Positions 28,488-38,655 of a stretch of DNA of 64,000 nucleotides are shown one piece after another. The stretch's first letter is position 1. Each line of letters opens with the position of its first letter. Source of the DNA: JADHLN01 sp965658435 (lineage in GTDB: Bacteria > Pseudomonadota > Alphaproteobacteria > Rickettsiales > JABIRX01); assembly GCA_965658435.1 (NCBI GenBank), contig CBFHSE010000001.1:12648-76647 (forward strand), in the 5' to 3' direction. Both the position numbers and the translations under genes were made by a program. The notes under the pieces were generated by a model, which ran no database searches, was not told the DNA's origin, and was given only the letters and a program-made list of their open reading frames with translations.

Positions 28488-29792
28488 ATGAAAATAGTGA
28501 AAAACCAATTTGAAGATTTTAAAGTTAAAGATATTTCCCTAGCTTCAGCTGGAAGAAAATCAATTAATTTAGCAGAAAAAGAAATGCCAGGTTTAATGGC
28601 TTTAAGAGAAGAATATCAAAACGAAAAACCTTTAAAAGGTGCAAAGATAATTGGTTGTTTACATATGACAATTGAAACAGCTATTTTAATAGAAACATTA
28701 CAAATTTTAGGAGCAGAGGTCAGATGGAGTTCATGCAATATTTTCTCAACTCAAGATGAGGCAGCAGCAGCTCTTGCTGCAACAGGAACTCCCATTTTTG
28801 CGTGGAAAGGAGAAACAGAAGAAGAATATGAATGGTGTATAAGGCAAACAATTAAAGCTGAAAATTGGCAGCCAAATATGTTGCTTGATGATGGAGGTGA
28901 TTTAACTAAAATTATGCACCAAGAATATCCTGAAATGTTAAAAAATATTAAAGGTGTATCTGAAGAAACTACTACCGGAGTTTTAAGATTGAATGAAATG
29001 GAAGAAAAATCAGGATTAAAAATCCCCGCTATTAATGTTAATGATTCGGTTACAAAATCAAAATTTGATAATCTTTACGGTTGTAAAGAGTCTTTAATTG
29101 ATGGTATCAAAAGAGCAACAGATTTTATGATAGCTGGAAAAAGAGCCTTAGTTTGTGGTTATGGTGATGTTGGAAAAGGTTGTGCTAAGGCGTTGGCATC
29201 ACAAGGTGCAATTGTAACTGTAACAGAAATTGATCCAATATGTGCCTTGCAAGCTTCTATGGAAGGCTATCAAGTTTTAACAATAGAAGATGTTGTTGAA
29301 AATACTGATATTTTTGTAACTGCAACAGGTAATAAAGATATAATTAATTACTCGCATATGGAAAAAATGAAGGATAATGCAATTATTTGCAATATTGGTC
29401 ATTTCGATAATGAAATAGAAATGAGTGCATTATCTAAACTTGAAAAAATAAATATAAAACCACAAACTGATATTTACAAATTTCCTTGTGGTAAAGAAAT
29501 TATAATTTTAGCTGAAGGAAGATTAGTTAATTTAGGTTGTGCAACAGGTCATTCAGCTTTTGTCATGAGTACATCATTTACCAATCAAGTTTTAGCACAA
29601 ATAGAGCTATTTAAAAATAACGAAAAATATAAAAATAAACTTTATGTATTGCCAAAAAAACTTGATGAAAAAGTTGCTAAATTACATTTAAAAAAACTAG
29701 GTGTTAAACTAACAAAGCTTAATAGAGAGCAAGCTGAATATATTAATGTTCCTGAAGATGGACCCTTTAAAAAAGATAGTTACAGGTATTAA
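28488..29792 (+). CDS. ahcY: S-adenosylhomocysteine hydrolase
   Basis: A 434-residue enzyme with substrate-domain motifs [16 protein letters not shown] and [10 protein letters not shown], the NAD site [12 protein letters not shown], and the tail [13 protein letters not shown] with the Lys/Tyr that reach into the NAD site of the partner subunit. It splits SAH to adenosine and homocysteine, the substrate of MetE, so it completes the SAM cycle with metE and metK. Its stop is followed directly by the thiG ATG (TAAATG). Confidence 0.96.
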   Translation: MKIVKNQFEDFKVKDISLASAGRKSINLAEKEMPGLMALREEYQNEKPLKGAKIIGCLHMTIETAILIETLQILGAEVRWSSCNIFSTQDEAAAALAATGTPIFAWKGETEEEYEWCIRQTIKAENWQPNMLLDDGGDLTKIMHQEYPEMLKNIKGVSEETTTGVLRLNEMEEKSGLKIPAINVNDSVTKSKFDNLYGCKESLIDGIKRATDFMIAGKRALVCGYGDVGKGCAKALASQGAIVTVTEIDPICALQASMEGYQVLTIEDVVENTDIFVTATGNKDIINYSHMEKMKDNAIICNIGHFDNEIEMSALSKLEKINIKPQTDIYKFPCGKEIIILAEGRLVNLGCATGHSAFVMSTSFTNQVLAQIELFKNNEKYKNKLYVLPKKLDEKVAKLHLKKLGVKLTKLNREQAEYINVPEDGPFKKDSYRY

Positions 29793-30584
29793 ATGGCTAA
29801 ATTATATCACGATAGACCATTAGAAATTGGCAGCTATTCATTTTCTTCACGCTTAATAATAGGAACGGGAAAATATAAGTCATATGAAGAAAATGCAAAA
29901 GCATTAGAGGCTTCGGGAGCTGAAATTATTACAGTAGCTCTTCGAAGAGTTAATGTAATTGATAAGGAGAATGAAAAATTACAAGATTACATAAGTCCAA
30001 AAAACTATACATATTTGCCAAATACTGCTGGTTGCTACAGTGCAGAAGAAGCTGTTAGAACCTTAAAGCTTGCAAGGGAAGTAGGAGGTTGGAAGTTAGT
30101 TAAACTAGAAGTTATTGGATCCAAAGAAAATCTCTTTCCTGATATGCATGAAACATTAATAGCTACCGAAAAACTTACCAAAGATGGTTTTGAAGTTATG
30201 GTATATGCAAATGACGATCCAATTTATGCAAAAAAACTAGAGGATGCTGGAGCTGTTGCTATAATGCCTTTAGCAGCACCAATTGGTAGTGGATTAGGAA
30301 TTCAAAATAAAACAAATATAAATCTAATAATAGAGCAGGCAAATATACCTGTTATAATTGATGCAGGTATAGGAACTGCTTCAGACGCAGTAATTGCAAT
30401 GGAAATGGGTTGTGATGCAGTTATTCTAAATACAGCAATATCAGGTGCTTCTAATCCAGAATTGATGGCACGTGCTATGAAGCATGCAGTTATATCTGGA
30501 AGAGATGCATATCTAGCAGGTAGAATGGTAAAAAAACAATATGCATCGGCATCATCTCCAACTAGAGGTCTAATAGCTTCTTAA
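29793..30584 (+). CDS. thiG: Thiazole synthase ThiG
   Basis: A 263-residue TIM barrel with [13 protein letters not shown], the Schiff-base lysine region [10 protein letters not shown] (about residue 107), [21 protein letters not shown] and [18 protein letters not shown], all typical of ThiG. It builds thiamine thiazole phosphate from deoxyxylulose phosphate, dehydroglycine and ThiS-thiocarboxylate. It is joined to ahcY without spacing, so the two are probably cotranscribed. A weak hairpin terminator follows at 30603. Confidence 0.95.
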   Translation: MAKLYHDRPLEIGSYSFSSRLIIGTGKYKSYEENAKALEASGAEIITVALRRVNVIDKENEKLQDYISPKNYTYLPNTAGCYSAEEAVRTLKLAREVGGWKLVKLEVIGSKENLFPDMHETLIATEKLTKDGFEVMVYANDDPIYAKKLEDAGAVAIMPLAAPIGSGLGIQNKTNINLIIEQANIPVIIDAGIGTASDAVIAMEMGCDAVILNTAISGASNPELMARAMKHAVISGRDAYLAGRMVKKQYASASSPTRGLIAS

Positions 30585-30602
30585 AATAGTTTTTTTTGTA
30601 GT

Positions 30603-30630
30603 AATATCATTAAAAATATGATATTGTTTT
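30603..30630 (+). terminator. Weak Rho-independent terminator-like hairpin after thiG
   Basis: The arms AATATCAT and ATGATATT enclose a 7-nt loop and are followed by GTTTT. The stem is AT-only, so it is weak. It sits 18 nt behind the thiG stop. Confidence 0.35.
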
Positions 30631-30663
30631 ATTAGGTATGTTAATCAAATATTAGTTAGATGA

Positions 30664-32364
30664 ATGATTAAATCAAAAGATTATTCATTATTAAATAAAA
30701 ATATTATCAAAGCGATAAAAAAAGAGTCCTGGAAGTTAAATATTTTAAGTCTTATTTGGACAGCAGGACCAGTAACCTATATTTGTTTAAATATTGGTTA
30801 TTACTTTAGTTATGGAATATTAGCTCCGAAGCATATTTTTATTTATTTTGCAGTTTTTACAGCAATGCTTGGAATAGCATCAATTATTAGCCGAATTACA
30901 TACCGTCTTACCATCGGAAATAATTTAGATAATACAGAGAATATTCTAAAAACTCTAACTAATAAAATGCCTGAGCTACTTAATATAATTAGGAATGCAT
31001 ATCTAGAGAATGTAAATGAAGTTGAGCAAAGAATATCTGCTAGTAAGATAATTTTACAAAATCCAGACTCTACAGAATTTGCAATTGAAAGAGCGATATT
31101 TGAACTCACAAAGAATAAAAAATTTGCAGAAAATGCTAAGGAAATTGAGTTATATAGAAAACATAGCTTGCATATTTTAGCTAAAGCAAAATTTGCTGAG
31201 ATTGAAGCTAAAGCAAGTAAATATTACATAGAAATTAAGCATTATTCTCCAAAGACTGCAGATCTATTTATAAATAGATTGCAAGCTATAATTCCAGATA
31301 AAAAAAAGGGGGTAGAAAGAGATGAAGGATTTATATCGAGGATATTAACAGCAGGACATCAAAATAATTTTGATACAATAATTCTACCAGATATTTATGA
31401 GATTATTATTTTAGCCATAGAGTTAATTAATGGAAGAGAAATAAATAATTATGCCATTTCTTATAAAGGAAATAATCAATATATTAAGAGTTTACGTAAG
31501 CTAGATAAAGCTTATGATAATTATTATTATTCCTATAAAAAAACTCAGCATTTATTATATTCTCTAATTACTTATATAAATAATAATTTAAATACTAAAA
31601 CTGAATTACCGCATTCATTTAAAAATATTTCAAAAGAAACTAATAAAGATTTAGCAAAAATAATTTCTTCATTACAGAAGCAACTAAAATCATCTAAGGA
31701 TAGAAAAGAGATTAATAAAGTATTTAGGCTTTATAATATGGTGGTAAAGCATAATAATCTCTGTAGAAATAGGTTAAAAAACTTTATAAAAGTAAAAAGA
31801 GAATTTGATTCTTTAAAACAAAAAAATTTAAAATTATTAAAATCTAATCACATCGGATCAGGTATTAAGATCATAAAATCCAAAATATTTTTAGATACTG
31901 AAGGCAGGTTAGAGGCTATTGAAAAATTAGTGAAAGAAATTAATGCCATTAATTTGAAAAATGTTAATATTAATCAATTAAAAATATTAGCTTTTAAAAT
32001 TGCAGAAATTCTTGATAAAGAAATTAATCTAACTAATAATTTTCATAGAAATTCAATCGAAAATTCTAATGCAATCTTCTTTTCAAATAATGATTTAAGC
32101 ACAACTATAGAAGTTAGGTATTATTTTATTTCTTCAATTATTAAAGAAATTAAAGCAAATGATGATAAAATAATTAGAAACTTACTTAATGATTTACTCG
32201 CCAATCAAAATATTGAATTAAATGACAGAAATATCAAAATCTTAAAAGATCATTACAATATTTCTGAAGCTATTCTGAATAACCTAAACCCGAATATTAA
32301 AAATAATAAATATAATAATATTTCACGGGCATATTTTAAAAAGATAAATAAATCTAATAGTTAA
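30664..32364 (+). CDS. Membrane-anchored helical protein of unknown function
   Basis: I do not recognise this 566-residue protein. Two hydrophobic helices lie near the N-terminus (residues about 24-50 and 58-80), leaving a long cytoplasmic or periplasmic tail. The tail is Lys/Asn/Ile rich, mainly helical in appearance, with possible coiled-coil stretches (around residues 330-440), and has no cysteine cluster or catalytic motif I can name. It reads convergently into valS with an 11-nt stop overlap. It could be a lineage-specific envelope or scaffold protein. Confidence 0.6.
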   Translation: MIKSKDYSLLNKNIIKAIKKESWKLNILSLIWTAGPVTYICLNIGYYFSYGILAPKHIFIYFAVFTAMLGIASIISRITYRLTIGNNLDNTENILKTLTNKMPELLNIIRNAYLENVNEVEQRISASKIILQNPDSTEFAIERAIFELTKNKKFAENAKEIELYRKHSLHILAKAKFAEIEAKASKYYIEIKHYSPKTADLFINRLQAIIPDKKKGVERDEGFISRILTAGHQNNFDTIILPDIYEIIILAIELINGREINNYAISYKGNNQYIKSLRKLDKAYDNYYYSYKKTQHLLYSLITYINNNLNTKTELPHSFKNISKETNKDLAKIISSLQKQLKSSKDRKEINKVFRLYNMVVKHNNLCRNRLKNFIKVKREFDSLKQKNLKLLKSNHIGSGIKIIKSKIFLDTEGRLEAIEKLVKEINAINLKNVNINQLKILAFKIAEILDKEINLTNNFHRNSIENSNAIFFSNNDLSTTIEVRYYFISSIIKEIKANDDKIIRNLLNDLLANQNIELNDRNIKILKDHYNISEAILNNLNPNIKNNKYNNISRAYFKKINKSNS

Positions 32365-34945
32365 TTTTAATTTGCAAAGATTTCCTTTTCTCTATTTGTA
32401 AATTTTTGATATTGCCAACTAAAATTAAATCATTAATTAAATACTCATTTAAATTAAAATTCTCGGCAAAAATTTCAACTGAGCAATCTTTTTTCAAAGA
32501 AAAATTATGATCTGATTTATCTTTTCTAATAAAATCAATAATATCTATAGTTTTTTCAGCCTGACTTAAAAGATCATCAGGGCAATTATATTGGAATTTT
32601 GGCCATGTATTTTTTTTATGTATAGAGATTATTTCTTTATGTTTATCTGGGAAAATTAAAGAAAATAATTCTTCTGTAATATGTGGTAAAAAGGGAGCAT
32701 ATAATTTAAGTAGATTATCTAAAATAAAATTAATTGTATATGCAGCACTTAATGATGATTTTTTAATCTCGGCATTATCTAATTTAGGTAAGAAATCCTT
32801 AATATTTTTTTCATTACCATAAGCTCTTGCTTTAGATATTTCTAGATAATTATCACAAAAATCTTTCCAAAAGAAATTATCAATAGCAGCTAATGCTTTT
32901 GCATATTCATAATGTTCAAATTCTTTGGCTGCTTTACTGATAGTTCTGCTTAATTTTGTAAGAATCCACTTATCAAAAGTACAATAAACAAAATTAAGTT
33001 GTTCAGATTTGTTATTAATATCAATTTTATCTAGATGAATAGCGGCAAATTTTGCAGCATTCCATAATTTATTCACTAGTTTTTTTCCAACACCAAGTAA
33101 ATCTTCGGAATAAGCAGTATCTGCTCCAAGAGCAGAATTAGCAGACCAATATCTTACCACATCTGAGCCTTTTTCTTCAATTAATTTTACCGGTGTGATA
33201 ACATTACCTTTTGATTTTGACATTTTAGTTTTATCGCTAGCCAAGCACCAACCAGATATCATTAAATTATACCAAGGTAATTTACCCTCATGTAAATAAG
33301 ATTTTACTATTGTATAAAAAGCCCAACTCCTAATGATTTCATGAGCTTGGGGTCTAAGGTCTGCTGGAAATAATTTTTCATGTCTGTCATTATTTACAGC
33401 AAATTCATCGCTAATAGCTTTGCTTGATATTTGTGGTGAAACAGAGCTTGTTGCCCATGTATCCATAACATCACTATCAGCATAAATCATAATTTTCTCA
33501 CCATCTTTTTCGGCTTCAAAAATACCTTCTGCAATTTTTATGGCTGAATCTTTATATTTATTTGGTGGGCTATCCATAGGATCAATAGGCAGCTCATTAA
33601 CATCAGCAATTATTCTTTCTATTTCTTTATCATCTTTTATTACATACCAAATTGGAAAAGGCACTCCAAAAAATCTTTGCCTTGAAATACACCAATCATA
33701 ATTTAATCCATTTATCCATTGCTCAATTCTTATTTTCATATAATTAGGGTGCCAATTAGCCTGATTAGCCATTTTTAATAATTCCTGTTTTTTATCTAAT
33801 ATTTTAATAAACCATTGAGGTTTTATAAGAATTTCGATTGGGCTACCAGATCTTTCAGCGCATTTTACAGGATGATTAATAGCTTCTTGTTTTACTAATA
33901 AATTATTATTTTTGATAATTTCTAAAATTTTTACTCTGGCATCCTTTGCCTTAAGACCAACTATATCATTATAATAATTCTGATAGTTTTTTAAATCACA
34001 ATATTGCTCTAAGCTATCTTGTAAATCTTCGTCAAATTCTTTGATTTTACCGTATTTATTAAGAATTATTCTTTCGGCCAATTTATGGTTCTTCCACCAT
34101 GTAACATCCATCATATCACCAAAGCTACAGCACATTACAATTCCAGTTCCTTTATCTTTTTCAACTAAAGAATCTGCAATTATGGGAACTTTTACGTTAA
34201 ATAATGCAGTTAAAGCATTTTTACCAATAAGCTTTAAATATCTTTCATCCTCTGGATGCACAAAAATTGCTATACATGCTGGTATTAATTCTGGTCTTGT
34301 TGTAGAAATGACAATATGCTCATCGCTATTTTCAAGATTAAAAGAAATATCATTCATATGAGAATTAATATTTTTATCTTCAAGATCAGCTTGCGCAAGT
34401 GCAGTTTGATCTATTGGGTCCCAATAGGTTGGCTCATTTTTTCTGTCTAAATGATTTTTATGATATAAGTCTAAAAAAGATAATTGAGATATTTTACGAG
34501 TATCTGGTGAAATAGTTTGATATTCTTGTTGCCAATCAATTGATAAAGCTATTGATTTAAAAAGATTCCTGAAATCTTCTTCGGCATTTTTAACTACTTC
34601 TTTGCAAATTGCTACAAATTCACTTCTGGCTATCTGAGAACCTTTTATTTTTTTTGATTTTTCAACTAATCTTTCAGTGGGAAGGCCATTATCATCAAAG
34701 CCCATAGGGTAAAAAACATTTTTACCTTTCATGCGCATATATCTTGCAATGAAGTCTGCTTGGCTATAACTAAAAACATGCCCCATATGTAACATTCCTG
34801 ATACTGTTGGAGGAGGGGTGTCGATAACAAAATTATCTTCACGCTTTAGAGAATCATCCCAAGCAAATATTTCGTTTTTTAACCAAAATTCCTGCCATTT
34901 TTTTTCTATTTTTGCAGTATCATATTTTTTTGGAAATTCTTTCAT
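32354..34945 (-). CDS. valS: Valyl-tRNA synthetase, archaeal/rickettsial type
   Basis: An 863-residue class I synthetase. The HIGH motif is LHMGH at residues 52-56, in TPPPTVSGMLHMGHVFSYSQ, followed by YPMGFDDNGLPTERLVEK. The editing domain has ISTTRPELIPACIA, and the KMSKS motif is present as KMSKSKGN (about residue 570). Rickettsiales are known to carry a ValRS of archaeal affinity, and the N-terminus (MKEFPKKYD, SFLDLYHK) closely resembles the Rickettsia protein. It lacks the long C-terminal coiled coil of ordinary bacterial ValRS. The OMP gene is divergent, 67 nt away. Confidence 0.95.
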   Translation of the reverse strand: MKEFPKKYDTAKIEKKWQEFWLKNEIFAWDDSLKREDNFVIDTPPPTVSGMLHMGHVFSYSQADFIARYMRMKGKNVFYPMGFDDNGLPTERLVEKSKKIKGSQIARSEFVAICKEVVKNAEEDFRNLFKSIALSIDWQQEYQTISPDTRKISQLSFLDLYHKNHLDRKNEPTYWDPIDQTALAQADLEDKNINSHMNDISFNLENSDEHIVISTTRPELIPACIAIFVHPEDERYLKLIGKNALTALFNVKVPIIADSLVEKDKGTGIVMCCSFGDMMDVTWWKNHKLAERIILNKYGKIKEFDEDLQDSLEQYCDLKNYQNYYNDIVGLKAKDARVKILEIIKNNNLLVKQEAINHPVKCAERSGSPIEILIKPQWFIKILDKKQELLKMANQANWHPNYMKIRIEQWINGLNYDWCISRQRFFGVPFPIWYVIKDDKEIERIIADVNELPIDPMDSPPNKYKDSAIKIAEGIFEAEKDGEKIMIYADSDVMDTWATSSVSPQISSKAISDEFAVNNDRHEKLFPADLRPQAHEIIRSWAFYTIVKSYLHEGKLPWYNLMISGWCLASDKTKMSKSKGNVITPVKLIEEKGSDVVRYWSANSALGADTAYSEDLLGVGKKLVNKLWNAAKFAAIHLDKIDINNKSEQLNFVYCTFDKWILTKLSRTISKAAKEFEHYEYAKALAAIDNFFWKDFCDNYLEISKARAYGNEKNIKDFLPKLDNAEIKKSSLSAAYTINFILDNLLKLYAPFLPHITEELFSLIFPDKHKEIISIHKKNTWPKFQYNCPDDLLSQAEKTIDIIDFIRKDKSDHNFSLKKDCSVEIFAENFNLNEYLINDLILVGNIKNLQIEKRKSLQIKINY

Positions 34946-35012
34946 TTAATAGATGATAATTAATTTGTAGGGAGTAATAATAAACATATTAAACAAAATT
35001 GGTAGAAAATTT

Positions 35013-35882
35013 ATGTATAGAAAAGCTCTCTATATTTTCTCTTTATTTATATTGCAACCTAATTTTGTCTTCGCTTCAGAAGAAAATAATTTTGAGTATG
35101 AATATATACAGCCTAAAAAACCAATAGAAGAAGTAATATTAAACCCTCAAGAAGATATTAAAGATTTTTCCCAATATCAGGGAGATCATGATAAAAAATG
35201 GTATAAAAAAACAAAAAAAGAGCGCAATAAATATATTAATTTTGCCATAAATTATAGTTTTGCTAATGATATTGATGTAAAATCTGATAATATTTTTTAT
35301 CCTGCGGCAAATGATTCTGCAACTAATGTGGGATATATAGGAAAAATAGATCGAAAAGGGGGGCTAGGTATTGATTTAGCTTATGGCTTTGAGTTAAATA
35401 AATTATTAGATTTTGAAGTAGAAACTCACTACACGCGTTCTTATGTGAATAAATTTATTAAAACAAAAATTAATTCAATAAATTTAGGAGGTGCAACTTA
35501 TACAGAAGCTGGCCCACAAAACCCAGAAAAAGAAGATGATGAAGTTTTAACCTCTTTAAGTGCTACAGCCAATATAATATTAAATTTTCCCGGTGAAAAA
35601 TTTTCTCCTTATCTTGGAGGTGGTTATGGAATTGGCATAATAGGAATTAGCTCTGATTACAATGAACATGAAGTTATAGTAGCAAAATTAGGTCTAAATT
35701 ATATCTTAAGCTATAAAATGAAATTATATCTCCAGCTCAAACAATTAATGTTTGATAAGGTTAAATATAGCTATAACACCAGTCAAAAAGAAACAAATAC
35801 TGCTTATAATGATAAGAAATATTATTTTGAGCATGATTTTGATGAGACCGTATTAAGTATTGGCTATAAGTTTAATTTTTAA
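35013..35882 (+). CDS. Outer-membrane beta-barrel protein
   Basis: The 289-residue protein has a Sec signal peptide (MYRKALYIFSLFILQPNFVFA, cleavage after about residue 21 before SEENN), a charged linker, then alternating beta strands such as YLGGGYGIGIIGI, and a C-terminal strand ending SIGYKFNF with the terminal Phe required for BAM assembly. It resembles small 8-stranded opacity-type surface proteins common in Rickettsiales and other alphaproteobacteria. The ligand or role is unknown. rsmE starts 12 nt downstream. Confidence 0.8.
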   Translation: MYRKALYIFSLFILQPNFVFASEENNFEYEYIQPKKPIEEVILNPQEDIKDFSQYQGDHDKKWYKKTKKERNKYINFAINYSFANDIDVKSDNIFYPAANDSATNVGYIGKIDRKGGLGIDLAYGFELNKLLDFEVETHYTRSYVNKFIKTKINSINLGGATYTEAGPQNPEKEDDEVLTSLSATANIILNFPGEKFSPYLGGGYGIGIIGISSDYNEHEVIVAKLGLNYILSYKMKLYLQLKQLMFDKVKYSYNTSQKETNTAYNDKKYYFEHDFDETVLSIGYKFNF

Positions 35883-35894
35883 ATATCTTAAATA

Positions 35895-36614
35895 ATGAAA
35901 ATTAGGCTTTATATAAATAATACTATTAAAATTAATTCCCTAATTATATTAAATAAATTTCAAAGCAATTATTTAATTAAGGTTTTAAGATTAAAAATTA
36001 ACCAAGAAATATATATATTTGATAATAAAACAGGGGAATATCTAGCTGACATTAAAGAGATAGATAAATTAAGTAAAATATTTGTAAAAAAACAAATTAA
36101 AAATTTTAAAATATCATCAAATATTTCTCTAGCCTTTGCCCCAGTTAAAAATGTTAAAGCTGAATATTTAGTTACCAAGGCTACTGAATTAGGTGTACAT
36201 AAAATTTATCCAATAATCACTGATTTTACAATTGTTAGAAAAGTAAATTTAGAAAGATTACAAGCTAATATTATTGAAGCATCAGAACAATGTGAAAGAA
36301 TAGATTTAGCTTCTATTTATGAAATTAGCACCTTAAAAAATTTCTTAAAAAAAATAACTAATGAAATATTAATTTTTGCAGATGAAGCAAGAGAAGGTTT
36401 TAATGCAGAAAATTCTTTTAAAAATATCAAAAATAATGCTGAAGTTATTATTATAATTGGACCAGAAGGTGGTTTTAATGCAGCTGAAAGAAAGCTAATA
36501 AATTCCCATCCAAATAGCATAAATCTAACCTTAGGTGCAAGAATATTAAGAGCTGATACAGCAATAATATCTGCTTTAGCTTTAGCAAATAATTATTTGC
36601 TAAATTGCTCTTGA
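35895..36614 (+). CDS. rsmE: 16S rRNA m3U1498 methyltransferase RsmE
   Basis: A 239-residue SPOUT methyltransferase with an N-terminal PUA-like part (NYLIKVLRLKINQEIYIFD), EYLVTKATELGV, SEQCERIDLA and the SAM-binding knot region IGPEGGFNAAERKLI, LGARILRADTA. It methylates U1498 of 16S rRNA in the small subunit. It follows the OMP gene by 12 nt and ends with TGA. Confidence 0.93.
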   Translation: MKIRLYINNTIKINSLIILNKFQSNYLIKVLRLKINQEIYIFDNKTGEYLADIKEIDKLSKIFVKKQIKNFKISSNISLAFAPVKNVKAEYLVTKATELGVHKIYPIITDFTIVRKVNLERLQANIIEASEQCERIDLASIYEISTLKNFLKKITNEILIFADEAREGFNAENSFKNIKNNAEVIIIIGPEGGFNAAERKLINSHPNSINLTLGARILRADTAIISALALANNYLLNCS

Positions 36615-36637
36615 AATTTGTTAGATAGTTACTATCT
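36610..36637 (+). promoter_or_regulatory. Candidate heat-shock (sigma32-like) promoter of htpG
   Basis: CTTG (36610-36613) and CTATCT (36632-36637) are 18 nt apart, similar to the alphaproteobacterial sigma32 pattern of CTTG with a C-rich/TAT -10. It overlaps a perfect dyad, TAGATAG-TTA-CTATCTA (36622-36638). It is placed 30-57 nt before htpG, a classic heat-shock gene. The assignment is a pattern match only. Confidence 0.35.
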
Positions 36638-36666
36638 ATTAACATAAATTAAATTTAAATCTAAAA

Positions 36667-38547
36667 ATGGCAGCAGCAAAACAAGAAACACATAAATTTG
36701 ACGCAGAAATCAGTAAAGTACTTAACTTAGTTATTAATTCGCTTTATACAAATCAAGAAATTTTTTTAAGAGAGTTATTATCAAATGCAAGCGACGCTTG
36801 CGACAAATTACGTTATGAAATAAATAGTAATGAAAAAATTGCCAGCAAGCTAAAAGATAACCCCTTAAAAATTAGCGTAAAAATCAATGAAAAAGAAAAA
36901 ACATTAGAAGTTTTTGATAGTGGGATAGGTATGAATAAGCAAGATTTGATAGAAAATCTTGGTACAATTGCTAAATCAGGAACACAAAAATTTTTAGATT
37001 CTCTTCAAGAAGGTGAAAAAAAATCTAGTGATTTAATAGGACAATTTGGAGTAGGTTTCTATGCATCATTTATGGTTGCAGATAAAGTGACAGTTATTTC
37101 AAGCAAAGCAGGAGAAAAAAAAGCATTTAAATGGGAGTCAGAAGGAACTGGTGAATTTATTTTGGAAGAAATATCAGATGATATTAGAGGTACTAAGATC
37201 ACCTTATTTTTAAAACAAGATTTTGACAAATTTCTTGATAAATTTAACGTAAAAAACATCATTAAAACATATTCAGATCATATCGGGTTTCCAATAGAAT
37301 TAATAGCTGAGAATGAAGAAAAACCCGAAATTGTAAATTCTGTTGAGGCTTTATGGCACAAAGCTAAAAAAGATATCAGCAAAGAAGAATATAATTCTTT
37401 TTATAAAAATTTAGATCACGCTGTTGATGATGCTTGGCTTACAATACATAATAAAGTGGAAGGGGTAATAGATTACACAAACTTATTATTTATACCTAGC
37501 AAAAGACCGTTTGATATATTCCATCCAGATCGCAAATGTTCTGTTAAATTATATGTTAAAAAAGTTTTTATTACTGAAGATAATCATGTTGAATTAATTC
37601 CTGCATATTTAAGATTTTTAAGAGGAATAATAGACTCTCAAGATTTGCCTTTGAATATTTCTCGAGAAACCTTACAAAATAATACCACAATTGATAGGAT
37701 TCGTAACAGTGTTGTTAAAAAAATCCTTGCAGAGCTCAATAAAAAAATGGAAAATAACCTAACAGAATATGAAAAATTCTGGGATAATTTTGGTGCGGTT
37801 CTAAAAGAAGCTCTATGTGAATATACAGTTGATAAAGATAAAATCTTTGATCTTTGTTTATTTAAAACATCAAAATCCAATGGTAAATATATAAGTCTTA
37901 AACAATATGTTGCAAGAATGCAAAAAGAGCAAAAAGCAATTTATTGTTTAATTGGAAATGATTTAGAAGCTATGGTAGAAAATCCTCAAATAGAGAGCTT
38001 CAAAGAAAAAGATATAGAAATTTTATTTTTAACAGATGGGGTAGATGATTTTTGGTTGACTACAAATCCAAAATATCAAGAAAAAGATATTAAATCTGTT
38101 GCTAGATCAGCAAGCGATCTTGAAGATCAAAATGAAGCTAAGGCCAAAGAAAAAGATATAAAAAAAGAAGAAAAAAATAAATATGAAGATTTATTAGCTG
38201 CAATGAAAGAAGCTCTAGCTGATAGAATAGCTGATGTTAAAATTTCAAAAAAATTAACTTCATCACCTGCATGTTTAGCAGTTTCTGAGCATGGAATGGA
38301 TATTAGAATGGAAAGAATGTTAATTGAGCAAGGTCAATTAAAAGAAGCCTCAAAGAAAATATTGGAAATAAATCCTGAGCATAAAATCTTGAAAGCAATG
38401 CATAAAAATTTTCAAACAAATAAGTCTGAATTTAACGATTATTGTTTAGTTTTATTTGATCAAGCATGTATCATTGAAGGAGAAGCAATTAAAGACCCTT
38501 TAAAGCTTGCAAAAAGAATTACAAGCTTACTTGAAAAATTATCTTAA
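36667..38547 (+). CDS. htpG: Molecular chaperone HtpG (Hsp90)
   Basis: A full-length 626-residue Hsp90. The GHKL ATP-binding domain has FLRELLSNASDACDKLRYE, VFDSGIGMNKQDL, LGTIAKSGTQKFL and GQFGVGFYASFMVADKV. The middle domain has ADLPLNISRE-like SQDLPLNISRETLQ. The C-terminal dimerisation domain follows a charged linker (about residues 485-510). It helps fold and protect client proteins under stress. The start codon lacks a clear Shine-Dalgarno sequence. Confidence 0.97.
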   Translation: MAAAKQETHKFDAEISKVLNLVINSLYTNQEIFLRELLSNASDACDKLRYEINSNEKIASKLKDNPLKISVKINEKEKTLEVFDSGIGMNKQDLIENLGTIAKSGTQKFLDSLQEGEKKSSDLIGQFGVGFYASFMVADKVTVISSKAGEKKAFKWESEGTGEFILEEISDDIRGTKITLFLKQDFDKFLDKFNVKNIIKTYSDHIGFPIELIAENEEKPEIVNSVEALWHKAKKDISKEEYNSFYKNLDHAVDDAWLTIHNKVEGVIDYTNLLFIPSKRPFDIFHPDRKCSVKLYVKKVFITEDNHVELIPAYLRFLRGIIDSQDLPLNISRETLQNNTTIDRIRNSVVKKILAELNKKMENNLTEYEKFWDNFGAVLKEALCEYTVDKDKIFDLCLFKTSKSNGKYISLKQYVARMQKEQKAIYCLIGNDLEAMVENPQIESFKEKDIEILFLTDGVDDFWLTTNPKYQEKDIKSVARSASDLEDQNEAKAKEKDIKKEEKNKYEDLLAAMKEALADRIADVKISKKLTSSPACLAVSEHGMDIRMERMLIEQGQLKEASKKILEINPEHKILKAMHKNFQTNKSEFNDYCLVLFDQACIIEGEAIKDPLKLAKRITSLLEKLS

Positions 38548-38603
38548 TTTAATAATTTCAAATTAAAATTTTTACTAATTGATAAATTTCAGTAATCTAT
38601 CTT

Positions 38604-38632
38604 TTGACTCATCTTAAAAAAAATGCTATCAT
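38604..38632 (+). promoter_or_regulatory. Strong sigma70 promoter of the giant coiled-coil gene
   Basis: TTGACT (38604-38609) and TATCAT (38627-38632) have exactly 17 nt between them, with a TGC extended -10 in front. The predicted transcript begins near 38639, followed by the Shine-Dalgarno AAGGTGG (38644-38650) and ATG at 38656. This excludes the in-frame ATG at 38623, which lies inside the promoter. Confidence 0.75.
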
Positions 38633-38655
38633 GCAGAAAATTTAAGGTGGAAATT

